Assembly: GCA_027492875.1 (NCBI GenBank)
Contig: JAPUDV010000055.1
Coordinates: 1-64,000 of the forward strand
Direction: 5' to 3'
DNA: 64,000 nucleotides
From: Candidatus Competibacteraceae bacterium
GTDB lineage: Bacteria > Pseudomonadota > Gammaproteobacteria > Competibacterales > Competibacteraceae
Of this stretch, positions 29,234 through 38,311 are shown in pieces (the first letter of the stretch is position 1; each line of letters opens with the position of its first letter). Below the pieces are notes generated by a model that was not told the DNA's origin, ran no database searches, and worked only from the letters and a program-made list of their open reading frames with translations. The position numbers were made by a program, and so were the translations under genes.

Positions 29234-31711
29234 ATGCGATCACTGAGTCGGTTGACGGGACTTTTGGAACTGCTGTTGCTGGCCGTGATGTTGGTCAGTT
29301 GGGGGGGAAGTAGCGACGCCATTCGTTTTGATGGCGGCGGTGGCGGCGGTTTCACCGGAGGGTTTACCGGGCGGGTGCCGATTACCGTCGGGATGACTGC
29401 CGACAAAACCACATTGCCAGTGAATATCCTGAATACTGGGCCGTCTATTGGGGGTCCCTACACGAATACGGTGACTGTTCAGGTGATGCAGAACGGTAAA
29501 TTGTTCGCGGCGCCTGTTATTAATGTCGCCATTGCATCGGGTCTCTCCAGTGGTGCTTTGTACTATCTGGATGGCAGCTCGGAGCACGAGAAATGCCCTG
29601 CAGGGGCTACCTGTCCTCCCACTGCTAAGGTTCCCATCGCTTTTCGAAATATAACATTCAAAGATACGGCGGGTATCGTAACATTTCACTTTCATGCTTC
29701 CAGCACGCCCGGAACCGTGGTGCTGGTGGCTTCAGCACAGGATCCCCAAACCGGACAAGTGATCAGCGCCAATCTGGTTATTAACGTGACGGGTGGGGGC
29801 GGCGGCGCAGCAGGCGGTTTCCCGTCCGTGGTTAAGTTTGTTATGGATCCCGCGCTGGTTTATATCCGCGACAATCCGTTAGGGACAACCACCGTCACTC
29901 AAAATACCGTCAAGCAATTCCAGGTTTTTGTATTCGATGATTTTGGCCAGCCGATTAACCAAGGTGCAGGACATGCCCTGCGGGTCGAGTTGTTGCCTAA
30001 CCGGCCGAATGGCGGTGAATGGTTGAGCACGATCGATGCCAACGGCAACCCACAGGAGGGCACCAGCGTTCTGGCGAACTTGGTTGGTGGTGTGGCGACA
30101 TTGGTCTTGCATAGCGGAACATTACCCGGAACGGTTGTTATGTCGGCCACCGCTGATCGCCGTGATAATAATGTGGATAATGGAATCCAGATGGGGATCA
30201 CCAATTACGCCACGGTATCGATCGGAACTGGTGAGGTCAAATCACTGACGTTTACTGGGCCATTCGCCGATGCTGTATTTGTGGGCGCGAATAACCTGAT
30301 CGCCGTGACTGGTCTTTGTCCGAATCAGCAGCCATGCGATTTCGTATGGAATGGCGTGTATAACCGGATCATCTCGGTCATCGCTAGTGATTCTTTTGGG
30401 AATCCACCGCCGGAGGGAACACCCATCACATTCCGACTGATCGATTCGCCGCTGGATATGTTGGTTAATCGTTATCCCGATCAGGGGCACGGTCAGTTTG
30501 CCATTACGGGATACAACGGTGATCCCCAGGAAGGAAGCTGGGAATTCTTCGCCCCCAACCGCAAGGTGGCGCGGGTTGTCGGAGATACCCTGAATCCATT
30601 CGTGGTGCCCAACGGTGTGTCGTATGCAGTGGCTGATCCACTTTGCCTGCTGATGTTGCAGGATCCTGAAATCATCAATCCGAATCCGAGCACGATCAAC
30701 GCCCTGCCTGCGGAAGGGCGCCTGGAATACCATGTGGGTAGCCGAATCATCACCGGGCGTGTCGGGAATATGTTGACCGTTAACACGCCGTTTAACCAAG
30801 TCGGCCAGAATGTTGGCGCCAACGTCTGGTATACGGTTGGTTGCCCGCCACACAAGGGTAATGTGATGAATATCGGCAATGGAATTGTCGGGAATGAAGT
30901 CATCGTTTTGACCGATGTTACTGGCAGGGCCAGCACCGTGATGAGCTACCCGGCTAGCCAAGTGGGGCGGCGTTTCATGGTGGCGGCCGAATCGAACGGT
31001 GGAAAGGTTGGTGCGGTAATGACCCACTGGTATCTAGGCAATCCAGATAACAGTGTCTTGACTATAACGCAACCACCGCAACTGGCCCAGCAAGTAGCTG
31101 CTATAGCGCCGATTAGCTTGATTCCATGGCCAGCACTGGTGACGGTGACCCAACAGGTGCCTTCAGGGGCAACGGTTAATTTGCCAGTCACGTTGCAATT
31201 ACTGGATGGCGGCGTTACCTCTGGAGGTGTATTAGTTCGCACTCCGATTCCGGGTGTGCCGATCGCGGTGCAAATTGTCATCAACGATCCGTCCGAAGCA
31301 GCGGCGATTGCGGCGGAAGAAGCCGTGGTGAAGGCGCAAGCCGCCTTGGATGCCTTTGATGCATTAAATCCAGGCGTCTGCGATCTGATTGATGACGATG
31401 GTAATCCGGAAACCCCACCAGTGGAGAGAGACCCGGCGAAGTGTGCCGAGCGGAAAGCGCTGGTGGCCACTTTGGAGACAGCGAAGATCGCCGCCGCCCA
31501 AGCCCGCGCCATTGCCAACTTGCACACGCCCACGGCGTCGGTAGTTCCGGCAGTGCTGGCCAGCAGTGCGGGTGGATACGTCAATCTGGTGCTGCAAGTC
31601 AACGACTTGCCCACGAATGGCAGCGTGGACTTCTTTTTCTCCACTATTGGCCCCGAGATTCACAGCGAAACGCTTCAGATCACGGTAAAACCACCGCAGC
31701 CAGCACAGTGA
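29234..31711 (+). CDS. Large exported protein with Ig-like (invasin-type) domains, in the pilMNOPQ transcript
   Basis: The protein is 825 residues. An N-terminal hydrophobic segment (LLELLLLAVMLVSW) acts as an export signal, followed by a Gly-rich linker (GGGGGGFTGGFTG). The rest is mainly beta, with repeated bacterial Ig-like units: VTVQVMQNGKLFAAPVINVAI, FVFDDFGQPINQGAGHALRVEL, VIASDSFGNPPPEGTPITFRL. Near residues 690-770 an Ala/Glu-rich helical hairpin (AAAIAAEEAVVKAQAAL, then DDDGNPETPP, then KALVATLETAKIAAAQARAI) interrupts the last domain. It starts 43 bases after pilQ, so it is probably co-transcribed and may be a surface or pilus-associated factor. I do not recognise a named family. 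An alternative ATG lies at 29207. Confidence 0.8.
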   Translation: MRSLSRLTGLLELLLLAVMLVSWGGSSDAIRFDGGGGGGFTGGFTGRVPITVGMTADKTTLPVNILNTGPSIGGPYTNTVTVQVMQNGKLFAAPVINVAIASGLSSGALYYLDGSSEHEKCPAGATCPPTAKVPIAFRNITFKDTAGIVTFHFHASSTPGTVVLVASAQDPQTGQVISANLVINVTGGGGGAAGGFPSVVKFVMDPALVYIRDNPLGTTTVTQNTVKQFQVFVFDDFGQPINQGAGHALRVELLPNRPNGGEWLSTIDANGNPQEGTSVLANLVGGVATLVLHSGTLPGTVVMSATADRRDNNVDNGIQMGITNYATVSIGTGEVKSLTFTGPFADAVFVGANNLIAVTGLCPNQQPCDFVWNGVYNRIISVIASDSFGNPPPEGTPITFRLIDSPLDMLVNRYPDQGHGQFAITGYNGDPQEGSWEFFAPNRKVARVVGDTLNPFVVPNGVSYAVADPLCLLMLQDPEIINPNPSTINALPAEGRLEYHVGSRIITGRVGNMLTVNTPFNQVGQNVGANVWYTVGCPPHKGNVMNIGNGIVGNEVIVLTDVTGRASTVMSYPASQVGRRFMVAAESNGGKVGAVMTHWYLGNPDNSVLTITQPPQLAQQVAAIAPISLIPWPALVTVTQQVPSGATVNLPVTLQLLDGGVTSGGVLVRTPIPGVPIAVQIVINDPSEAAAIAAEEAVVKAQAALDAFDALNPGVCDLIDDDGNPETPPVERDPAKCAERKALVATLETAKIAAAQARAIANLHTPTASVVPAVLASSAGGYVNLVLQVNDLPTNGSVDFFFSTIGPEIHSETLQITVKPPQPAQ

Positions 31712-31760
31712 ACCTCGAAAACGGCGGGAGGTAATCTCGCTCCTCCTGTCTCGAACCCAA

Positions 31761-31788
31761 AAACCGGCGGTGATCCCGCCGGTTTTTT
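31761..31788 (+). terminator. Terminator after the Ig-like gene
   Basis: A 10-bp perfect stem AAACCGGCGG / CCGCCGGTTT with a 5-base loop runs into TTTTTT. It ends the pil and Ig-like transcript. Confidence 0.9.
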
Positions 31789-31800
31789 ATTGTCTCCAAT

Positions 31801-32224
31801 GGGGAAGGGCAAAACCCCCGCCTTTAGGCGGAAGCTTGCATCCTGTTTTGCTGCGGGTGGCTTCATGGATGACTATCGCCATGGCTCACACACGGTCTTC
31901 TCGATCCACCTCCATGTCGTGTGGATCACCTATAATACCGTCCAAAGCGTTTGCGGGGTGCGGTGGCGGAACGGGTGCGGGATATGGGCGCGGGGCTATT
32001 TTGCCGCACAGTGGCAACGTCACCGATGAGGTGATCAAAGCCTATATCGAGAATCAGTGCCATGATCACGATGCGACCTTCTCGATTGAAGGGGAGGCTT
32101 CCCCGGACGGGAGTCCCCCTTCGTCTTGAGCCTGCTTCAGCGGGGGCAAGCTCGGCTTGAGCCGAAATTGCCGGCTTGAGCCATCCCCCGAAACCACTGC
32201 CTTCAAGGTGGTGGTCGTTTATTG
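31801..32224 (+). mobile_element. Decayed IS200/IS605-family element
   Basis: A short element remnant surrounds the broken tnpA. The left side holds CCCCCGCCTTTAGGCGG (a subterminal hairpin) at about 31816-31832. The right side has several hairpin-forming stretches (CTTGAGCC repeats at 32127-32180) and CCACTGCCTTCAAGGTGGTGG at 32201-32221. Unpaired hairpin ends without terminal inverted repeats are typical of this family. The boundaries are estimated from the hairpins, not from target sequences. Confidence 0.6.
31865..32129 (+). pseudogene. tnpA: Remnant of IS200-type transposase tnpA (Y1 HUH family)
   Basis: Fragments of a Y1 transposase can be read across all three frames. MDDYRHGSHTVFSIHLHVVWIT is the N-terminus and includes the HUH-type start region (IHLHVVW). 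AVAERVRD follows in a second frame, IWARGYFAA in the first again, and SGNVTDEVIKAYIENQ with HDHDATF, the family C-terminus, in the third. An intact protein is about 140 residues; the central part with the catalytic Tyr helix is missing. The gene is dead through at least one large internal deletion and several frameshifts. Confidence 0.85.
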
Positions 32225-32264
32225 AATTGCCGACAAGCAGGCTTCTCTACGCCCCAGATACGGG

Positions 32265-32293
32265 CAAAAAAAGCCGCGACTTACATCGCGGCT
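32265..32293 (-). terminator. Terminator of the PASTA/propeller gene
   Basis: On the minus strand an 8-bp perfect stem AGCCGCGA / TCGCGGCT with a 6-base loop runs into TTTTTTT. It is 20 bases past the stop of the large exported gene. Confidence 0.9.
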
Positions 32294-32313
32294 CGAAAAG
32301 ACTACCCGATTAT

Positions 32314-34905
32314 TTATTCACCAGGACTTTTTCCACCCCCATCTGGGCCGGAACCCGGAGGATTAGCGCTCCCGCCGGGTAAAAACTGCGTGGGATCGCT
32401 GGAATAAATGGCTTCCGCAACTCCGGAATCCGCCCAGTTGTCCTTGAAGGCAATCGCCCTCAACATCACCGCAGTGCCATTCGACCCAGCCAGTGAGACG
32501 GAGCCGCCATTGCTGATCAGCGTCCCATGGGTCGGTGTGGGCGTGCTGCCATCCAGGGTGTAGCGGATTAAAGCGCCCGGCGTCGTACTGCTAATCTTGA
32601 CGGACACGGTCAGGTTCCCGCCCGGTGGGTCAAAGGTCGGCGTCGCCACTGTAGCCAGCGGCCCCACGAACCGACCGAAAGCCCACGGCGCCCATTGGCC
32701 GTTGGCATTGATCCCCGAGGCCACCGGCACTACAGCAATTACCCGGTTGCTAATCGCCTCGATAACCGAAACCGTATTCTCGTCGGTGTTGGCGACATAC
32801 ACCCGCTTGCTGTCCGGGCTGACCGCGACACCGTAGGGCTTCTTGCCGACTGGCACGATGTCCACCACGCTGTGGTTCGCGGTGGTGTCGATCACGAACA
32901 GGCGGTTGCCAGCCCCATCGGTGACGTACAGCCGGTTGCCGTCCGGACTGACCGCGACGCCGCGCGGCACCAGCGGTTGTGGCGCACCGCCGAATTCGTC
33001 CAGCGCGATCACGCCGACCACCCGGTTGAACACTGTTTCGATGACCGAAACCGTTCGATCGCCGGAATTAGCCACGTACACCAGCATACCGTCGGGATGG
33101 ACCGCCACGCCCTCCGGCGCCCAGCCGACCGACACCGAGCCGACCTGCGTCTTCAGATCCGCATCGAAGATCGACAGCGAGCCGACGCACTGGTCCGGGT
33201 TGACGTTGACCGGGGGGCGCGACACCAGCGCGTCGCACTGATCGGGATAAGGATTGGTGGCATCGTCCGAGAACGAATTGACCGTCCGATTGGTGACGTA
33301 CACCAGCGGGATGGTGGGGTTGGGATGCGTCGCCACGCCGCGCGGGTAGGGGTTGGCCGCCAGGTTGGGCACGTTCAGATCGATGAACGGTTTATTGGTG
33401 GTGGCATCGATCACCGACAGACTGAAGCTGCCTTCATTGGCCACGAACACCCGCTCGCCGGTGGGGTTGACGGCGACGCCCAGCGGCGCCACGCCAACCG
33501 GGATGATGGCGATCACCCGGCGTTCGGTCAGATCGATCACCGAGAGCGTACCCGCGCGCCGGCCGTACTGCGGGCGGTTGGCGACGTACAGCCGGGTGCC
33601 GTCCGGGCTGACCGCGATGCCGCTGGGGCCACTGTTGTTGATACCGGCCGACATGTTATCGACGACTTGATTGGTGTCGGGGTTCAGGATCGACACCGTG
33701 TTGCCGTAGTAGTTGGTGATATAGGCCGGTCCGCTGAGCAGGCCATACGCATAGGGACCGAAGGAAATCACCAAATTGACCCGGCTGTTGACCGGCACGG
33801 TCGCTTTCGGTTGCGGATTCTGGCGGATGACATGGCCGGCCGGCACGTCCGGGCTGCGCTGGTTGGAGACCACGCCGACCCGCAATCCAGCCCCGATCAG
33901 CTTGGTGGTCGCCGCTGCCAGCGTCAGGTTTGCTACTTCCGGAACCTGGGTTTGCGGGCTGGCGCCCGGATCTTCCGGCACCGGACCCAGCGAGACGATC
34001 AGGTTGACTGCCCAGCCGACCGGCGCCAGGGCGGTCATCAGCGGATTCTGGCTGATAATACGGTCTGTTTCGATGGTGTTGTTGGTCTGACGGGAGACGA
34101 AGCCTACCTTTAAGCCGACGTTTTCGAGCAGGACGGTGGCGTCGGGCAGAGTTAGCCCGACCACGCGCGGGGTGACGACCGGCGGTTGCGAGCCGGAGGA
34201 CACGATCACGTTCACCGTGGTGTTATAGCCGATCAACGAACCGGCAGCGGGGAACTGAGCGGCAATCCGACCGGCCGGTATGGTGCTGTCACGCTGCACG
34301 GTGATGGCGCCGATCCCCGACAAACAGGTCGCGAACAGGATTTCGCGGGCATTCTCGACCGCCTGACCGGTCACGTCGGGCGCGGCGCACTGCTGCGGTC
34401 CAGAAAAGCCCTCGGAGACGATTAACCCGACTGCTATACCGGCTTTGACCTGATCGCCGGCCGCCGGTGTGGTCCGAATCACATTGCCGATTGGCATAGT
34501 CACATCCGGCTGTCTCATGGTGGTGCCGATGGTGAGTCCAGTGCTTTGCAGGATGGATTGCGCCACGACCTCTGGCTGGCCGGTCACGTTGGGAACCGTC
34601 ACGACGCCGGCTGGCCCCAGGGATACGGTCAGGTTGACGGCGGTACTGGCGGCCACCTTGGTTCCGGCCGCCGGACTCTGATCGATGACGATACCGGTGG
34701 GTACCTTGTCGTCGAATTTCTGGGTTGTGGCACCGACACTGAGTCCGGTGTTGTGAATGAGAGTGCTGGCGCCGGTCTTGGTCAGGCCAACCACTTTCGG
34801 AACTTCAACATCCGCCGCTGCGCTGATTTGTGGATAAATAGCAAGAAAAAAACTTAAAAAAATCAGCAGGAACGACGTGGAAAAAAACCTGGTTTTTGAT
34901 TTCAT
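32314..34905 (-). CDS. Exported protein: five PASTA domains, YVTN beta-propeller, chitobiase-like C-terminal domain
   Basis: The protein is 863 residues from the ATG at 34905, with GTGGAG nine bases upstream. After a signal peptide (to about residue 31, ISAAADV) five tandem PASTA units cover about residues 33-365; each opens like VPKVVGLT and closes like VNLTVSLG. A beta-propeller of YVTN-type repeats spans about 375-740, with GVAVSPDGNRLYVTDGAG and VSVIEAISNRVIAVVPV. A chitobiase/hexosaminidase C-terminal-like domain follows (PGALIRYTLDGSTPT). No membrane anchor follows the signal, so it should be periplasmic or secreted. PASTA units usually bind muropeptides in kinases and PBPs; this combination without an enzyme is unusual. 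A binding role in the envelope or matrix is inferred. Confidence 0.85.
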   Translation of the reverse strand: MKSKTRFFSTSFLLIFLSFFLAIYPQISAAADVEVPKVVGLTKTGASTLIHNTGLSVGATTQKFDDKVPTGIVIDQSPAAGTKVAASTAVNLTVSLGPAGVVTVPNVTGQPEVVAQSILQSTGLTIGTTMRQPDVTMPIGNVIRTTPAAGDQVKAGIAVGLIVSEGFSGPQQCAAPDVTGQAVENAREILFATCLSGIGAITVQRDSTIPAGRIAAQFPAAGSLIGYNTTVNVIVSSGSQPPVVTPRVVGLTLPDATVLLENVGLKVGFVSRQTNNTIETDRIISQNPLMTALAPVGWAVNLIVSLGPVPEDPGASPQTQVPEVANLTLAAATTKLIGAGLRVGVVSNQRSPDVPAGHVIRQNPQPKATVPVNSRVNLVISFGPYAYGLLSGPAYITNYYGNTVSILNPDTNQVVDNMSAGINNSGPSGIAVSPDGTRLYVANRPQYGRRAGTLSVIDLTERRVIAIIPVGVAPLGVAVNPTGERVFVANEGSFSLSVIDATTNKPFIDLNVPNLAANPYPRGVATHPNPTIPLVYVTNRTVNSFSDDATNPYPDQCDALVSRPPVNVNPDQCVGSLSIFDADLKTQVGSVSVGWAPEGVAVHPDGMLVYVANSGDRTVSVIETVFNRVVGVIALDEFGGAPQPLVPRGVAVSPDGNRLYVTDGAGNRLFVIDTTANHSVVDIVPVGKKPYGVAVSPDSKRVYVANTDENTVSVIEAISNRVIAVVPVASGINANGQWAPWAFGRFVGPLATVATPTFDPPGGNLTVSVKISSTTPGALIRYTLDGSTPTPTHGTLISNGGSVSLAGSNGTAVMLRAIAFKDNWADSGVAEAIYSSDPTQFLPGGSANPPGSGPDGGGKSPGE

Positions 34906-35446
34906 GGTAAAAAGCTCCACGCTTTTAAGGCATTACAGCACAGGTGTATTCGCCCTCTTCTTAGGAAGACACCGTTTTGGAAACCGTGCCGCCCCCCTTA
35001 CAACGCTTTTCCTTAATAAATAGCAAGTATAGCCCTTTTACGACGCTGGCAAACATCGATGCACGCCCGAATTCGGGTACGGTGGCTCGAACCTTGGGTG
35101 TCCACCGGTACGCCGTGACCGACGGATGGATCGGATCGGGATGCAGGCTGGATTATGGATGCGAGAAGCCTCCTCCGGTGTTTATACTGACAAAAATTCG
35201 ACTTTAGCGAACCGTCGTGTCCATTTTGCCACGGCATCGAATCAGGAAACCGCACCATGCCCTTCAGTGTCGCCCCACTCCATAAAATGGACTGCATCCC
35301 ACTGCCGCATGCTGGACGCGGTTCGAGCGGTGGAGCCCTTGCCCTTGGCGCTGCTGCTGGTCGCCCATTTCGCCCATCCAGAACCGTTGGAACAGGCGCG
35401 GCGGGAGGGTGTGGCGATGGCGCAGAGCCTTGAGTGGGCTTGATCG
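34906..35446. other. Gene-free stretch upstream of aroK
   Basis: About 540 bases between the divergent PASTA gene and aroK. A plus-strand open frame (35126-35443, 105 codons) has no similarity I recognise, although its end (VRAVEPLPLALLLVAHFAHPE) could be a gene remnant. The first 120 bases are AT-rich and probably hold the promoter of the PASTA gene. No terminator or RNA motif was evident. Confidence 0.4.
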
Positions 35447-35989
35447 ATGCCCACCGTGATTCCCGCTATCTCCCGTCTGTTCCTGATCGGCCCGATGGGC
35501 GCCGGCAAAACCACCGTCGGCCGCCGGCTGGCGCAGGTGTTGGGCCGCGAGTTCGTGGATAGCGATCAGGAAATCGAACAGCGCGCCGGGGCCAGCATCC
35601 CGCTCATCTTCGAACTGGAAGGCGAGGCCGGTTTCCGCGCCCGCGAAAAGGCCGTCATCGCCGAACTGACCCAGCGCTCCGGCCTCATCCTCGCCACCGG
35701 CGGCGGCGCCGTGATCGACCCCGACAACCGCAACTGCCTGCGCGAACGTGGCTTTGTCGTCTACCTGTGGGTCACGGTGGACGAACAGCTTCGGCGCACC
35801 CGCCTGGACGGCAACAGGCCACTGTTGCAAACCGCCGACCCCCGCGCCCGCTTGGCGCACCTGTTCGAACAACGCGACCCGCTCTACCGCGCCACCGCCG
35901 ATCTCATGGTCCAGAGCGACGGCCAAGCGGTGAGAAAAGTGGTGGGGCGGGTTCTCGACGCCCTCAATCACCGAGGCGGCCTGCGCTGA
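35447..35989 (+). CDS. aroK: Shikimate kinase
   Basis: AroK phosphorylates shikimate in aromatic amino acid synthesis. The 180-residue protein has Walker [13 protein letters not shown], the shikimate-binding [11 protein letters not shown] and [25 protein letters not shown], and the lid [13 protein letters not shown]. It is followed by aroB at 43 bases. In most relatives pilQ lies directly upstream; here 6.2 kb separates them. Confidence 0.96.
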   Translation: MPTVIPAISRLFLIGPMGAGKTTVGRRLAQVLGREFVDSDQEIEQRAGASIPLIFELEGEAGFRAREKAVIAELTQRSGLILATGGGAVIDPDNRNCLRERGFVVYLWVTVDEQLRRTRLDGNRPLLQTADPRARLAHLFEQRDPLYRATADLMVQSDGQAVRKVVGRVLDALNHRGGLR

Positions 35990-36032
35990 CTCCGTTCCAT
36001 CGCTCCCGCTCGATCCCCGACAGGAACACACC

Positions 36033-37109
36033 ATGAAAACCCTGCACGTCGAACTCGGCGACCGCCGCTATCCCATCCACATCGGCCCCGGCCTGCTCGG
36101 TCGGTCCGAACTGCTGCGCCCCCACATCCCCGGCCGGCAGGCGCTGGTGGTCAGCAACACCACGGTCGCGCCGCTGTATCTCGAACAAACCCGCGCCGCG
36201 CTGGCCGGGCTGCGTCACGAAGCGGTGATCCTGCCCGACGGCGAGCAGTACAAGACGCTGGCGACGCTCGATGCCGTGTTCGCCGCCCTGCTGCGGCATC
36301 GCTTCGACCGCGACTGCACGATCATGGCGCTCGGCGGCGGAGTGATCGGCGACATGGCCGGTTTCGCGGCGGCCTGTTACCAGCGCGGCGTGCATTTCAT
36401 TCAGATTCCCACCACCTTGCTGGCGCAGGTGGATTCCTCGGTGGGTGGCAAGACCGCGGTCAACCATCCGCTCGGCAAAAACATGATCGGCGCTTTCCAC
36501 CAGCCGCGCTGCGTGCTGGCCGACACCGACACGCTCGCCACCCTGCCAGACCGCGAGTTGAGCGCCGGCCTGGCCGAGGTCATCAAATACGGGCTGATCC
36601 GCGATTTGCCTTTTCTGGAGTGGCTGGAGACGAATTTGGACGCGCTGTTGGCGCGCGAGACCGGTGCCCTGAGCGAAGCCATCGAGCGTTCCTGCGCCAG
36701 CAAGGCCGAGATCGTTGCCGCCGACGAGCGCGAAACCGGCGAGCGTGCCCTGCTCAATCTCGGTCACACCTTCGGCCACGCCATCGAGACCGGCGCCGGT
36801 TACGGCGTGTGGCTGCACGGCGAGGCGGTGGCGGCAGGGATGGTGCTGGCGGCCGATCTCTCGGCGCGGCTGGGCTGGCTGAGCGGGGATCAGGTCGAAC
36901 GGATACGGGTGCTGCTGGGCCGCGCCCACCTGCCGCTGGCGCCGCCGCCGGACCTGAGCGCCGACGATTTCCTGCGGTTGATGGCGGTGGACAAGAAAGT
37001 CCAGGACGGCCGCTTGCGGCTGATCCTGCTGCGCGGGCTGGGACAGGGCGTCATCGCCGGCGATATCGATCCGATCCGCCTGCGGGAAACTCTGGAGGCG
37101 CGGCGCTAG
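36033..37109 (+). CDS. aroB: 3-dehydroquinate synthase
   Basis: AroB converts DAHP to 3-dehydroquinate using NAD+ and a divalent metal. The 358-residue protein contains [50 protein letters not shown], the [11 protein letters not shown] block and the metal-ligand region [13 protein letters not shown]. Length is normal. It is in an operon with aroK. Confidence 0.97.
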   Translation: MKTLHVELGDRRYPIHIGPGLLGRSELLRPHIPGRQALVVSNTTVAPLYLEQTRAALAGLRHEAVILPDGEQYKTLATLDAVFAALLRHRFDRDCTIMALGGGVIGDMAGFAAACYQRGVHFIQIPTTLLAQVDSSVGGKTAVNHPLGKNMIGAFHQPRCVLADTDTLATLPDRELSAGLAEVIKYGLIRDLPFLEWLETNLDALLARETGALSEAIERSCASKAEIVAADERETGERALLNLGHTFGHAIETGAGYGVWLHGEAVAAGMVLAADLSARLGWLSGDQVERIRVLLGRAHLPLAPPPDLSADDFLRLMAVDKKVQDGRLRLILLRGLGQGVIAGDIDPIRLRETLEARR

Positions 37110-37143
37110 CGGGGCGCGGCCGGCAACGCCGGCTGCACCGGTG

Positions 37144-37770
37144 TTACGGCGGCAGGTCGGTGCTGGAGATCGGATGATCGATGCCGGCTCGCTCCAGTTG
37201 GGCGAAGGTGGTCGGCTGCTGCGCGGGATCGATGTCCAGTCCGAGCAGCAGGCCGATCTGCGACAGCGAGAAAATGCCGCGCACCGCCGGCTTGCCAGTG
37301 GCGGGATCGGTGTCCACCGCCATCGCGTGCTGGCGGTTCATCCGCCGCAGGGTGGAGATGATGTCACCCACCCGCGCCTTCAGCACATCGTCCATCATCA
37401 ATACTTCCAGCTTGGGTTTGAGGGTCATGATGTCGGCGACCCGCAGACCCTCCCAGTCGCCGCCAGCCTTGGCCAGGATGCGGCCCGGCTTCTCGCCCTC
37501 GATGTCGCGGCTGGTCACCAGCCCGACGATCCGGCCGTCGCCATCACGCACCAGCAACATGCGCACGCCGCGCTTGACCATGGTTTCCAGCGCCTTGCTG
37601 AGCGGCGTATCCAGTTCGGTGGTGTAGGCGGTCACTTGGCTGAGGTCGGTCATCACCCGTACGGCCGGGTCGTCGGCGGAGACGTGGTCGGGCAGTTGCT
37701 GCTTCGGACGGAAATAACCGGCGCCGGTTTCCAGACGGTGAAACGGGAGCGGCTGGTAGCTCGGAGTCAT
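37144..37770 (-). CDS. CBS-domain pair protein
   Basis: This 208-residue soluble protein has two CBS motifs (Bateman module). The first is around residues 60-110 (LSKALETMVKRGVRMLLVRDGDGRIVGLVTSRDI). The second is around 130-195 ([36 protein letters not shown]). Such modules bind adenine nucleotides and usually regulate partner proteins; no effector domain is present and the partner is unknown. The ATG at 37770 is preceded by GGAGG at seven bases; an upstream ATG at 37785 would place that GGAGG inside the gene. Confidence 0.85.
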   Translation of the reverse strand: MTPSYQPLPFHRLETGAGYFRPKQQLPDHVSADDPAVRVMTDLSQVTAYTTELDTPLSKALETMVKRGVRMLLVRDGDGRIVGLVTSRDIEGEKPGRILAKAGGDWEGLRVADIMTLKPKLEVLMMDDVLKARVGDIISTLRRMNRQHAMAVDTDPATGKPAVRGIFSLSQIGLLLGLDIDPAQQPTTFAQLERAGIDHPISSTDLPP

Positions 37771-37853
37771 CGGGGTGGCCTCCATGGGATTGCGCGGTTG
37801 CCTTTGCGGTGTTGGTGAAAAGTCGGGTGGTTGGAAGACCGCCGGCATGGCGC

Positions 37854-38306
37854 TCAGCGGCGCCGGCCGGATCGGGCCATGACGCCCTCGGCCCATTCCA
37901 GAATCGCCCGCACTCGCGGCGTCAGCAGGTTCCAGGCTTCGGCGCGGTCGACCCAGCGGTATTCATTATGCTCCGGCCGCCCCAACTCGGGATTGGGCAT
38001 GAGACTGACCTCGGTGCTCGCGGTTTCGGCGATGTAGTAACGGGCCACCTTGCGGCCCTGATTGTAGGGATGAGTTTCCCGGTAGAGATCGCCCCAGCGG
38101 AACCGCAGTCCGGTCAGCGTGGTTTCCTCCTCGACCTCGCGGACGGCCGCTTGTAGCGGCGATTCGGCGACTTCCACCACTCCTTTTGGAAAATCCCAAT
38201 AATTGTAGGCTCTTAGTAAAAGATAGTCGTAATGATCGCTGTTCCAGTGCACCACCACCACACCGGATGACAGAATCCGGGTATTGGCTGGTCTTGGATT
38301 CGGCAT
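37854..38306 (-). CDS. Nudix hydrolase (Ap4A-pyrophosphatase-like)
   Basis: The 150-residue protein carries a Nudix box at residues 42-64: a Gly, five residues, a Glu, seven residues, then REVEEETTL. The usual Gly near the end of the box is Thr. The N-terminal SSGVVVVHWNSDHYDYLLLRAYNYWDFPKG resembles asymmetric diadenosine-tetraphosphate hydrolases (NUDT2-like), but the substrate cannot be fixed by sequence. It starts five bases after the hemE stop on the same strand and is probably co-transcribed. Confidence 0.88.
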   Translation of the reverse strand: MPNPRPANTRILSSGVVVVHWNSDHYDYLLLRAYNYWDFPKGVVEVAESPLQAAVREVEEETTLTGLRFRWGDLYRETHPYNQGRKVARYYIAETASTEVSLMPNPELGRPEHNEYRWVDRAEAWNLLTPRVRAILEWAEGVMARSGRRR

Positions 38307-38311
38307 CGAGG

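Noticed and set aside
32695-34113. 472-codon open frame on the plus strand
   Set aside because: It lies entirely antisense to the PASTA/propeller gene, is made of His/Arg/Asp/Val patterns typical of a mirrored GC-rich gene, and has no domain resemblance or ribosome site.
35126-35443. 105-codon open frame before aroK
   Set aside because: There is no similarity, no ribosome site and an odd composition. It is kept only as a possible remnant within the gene-free stretch.
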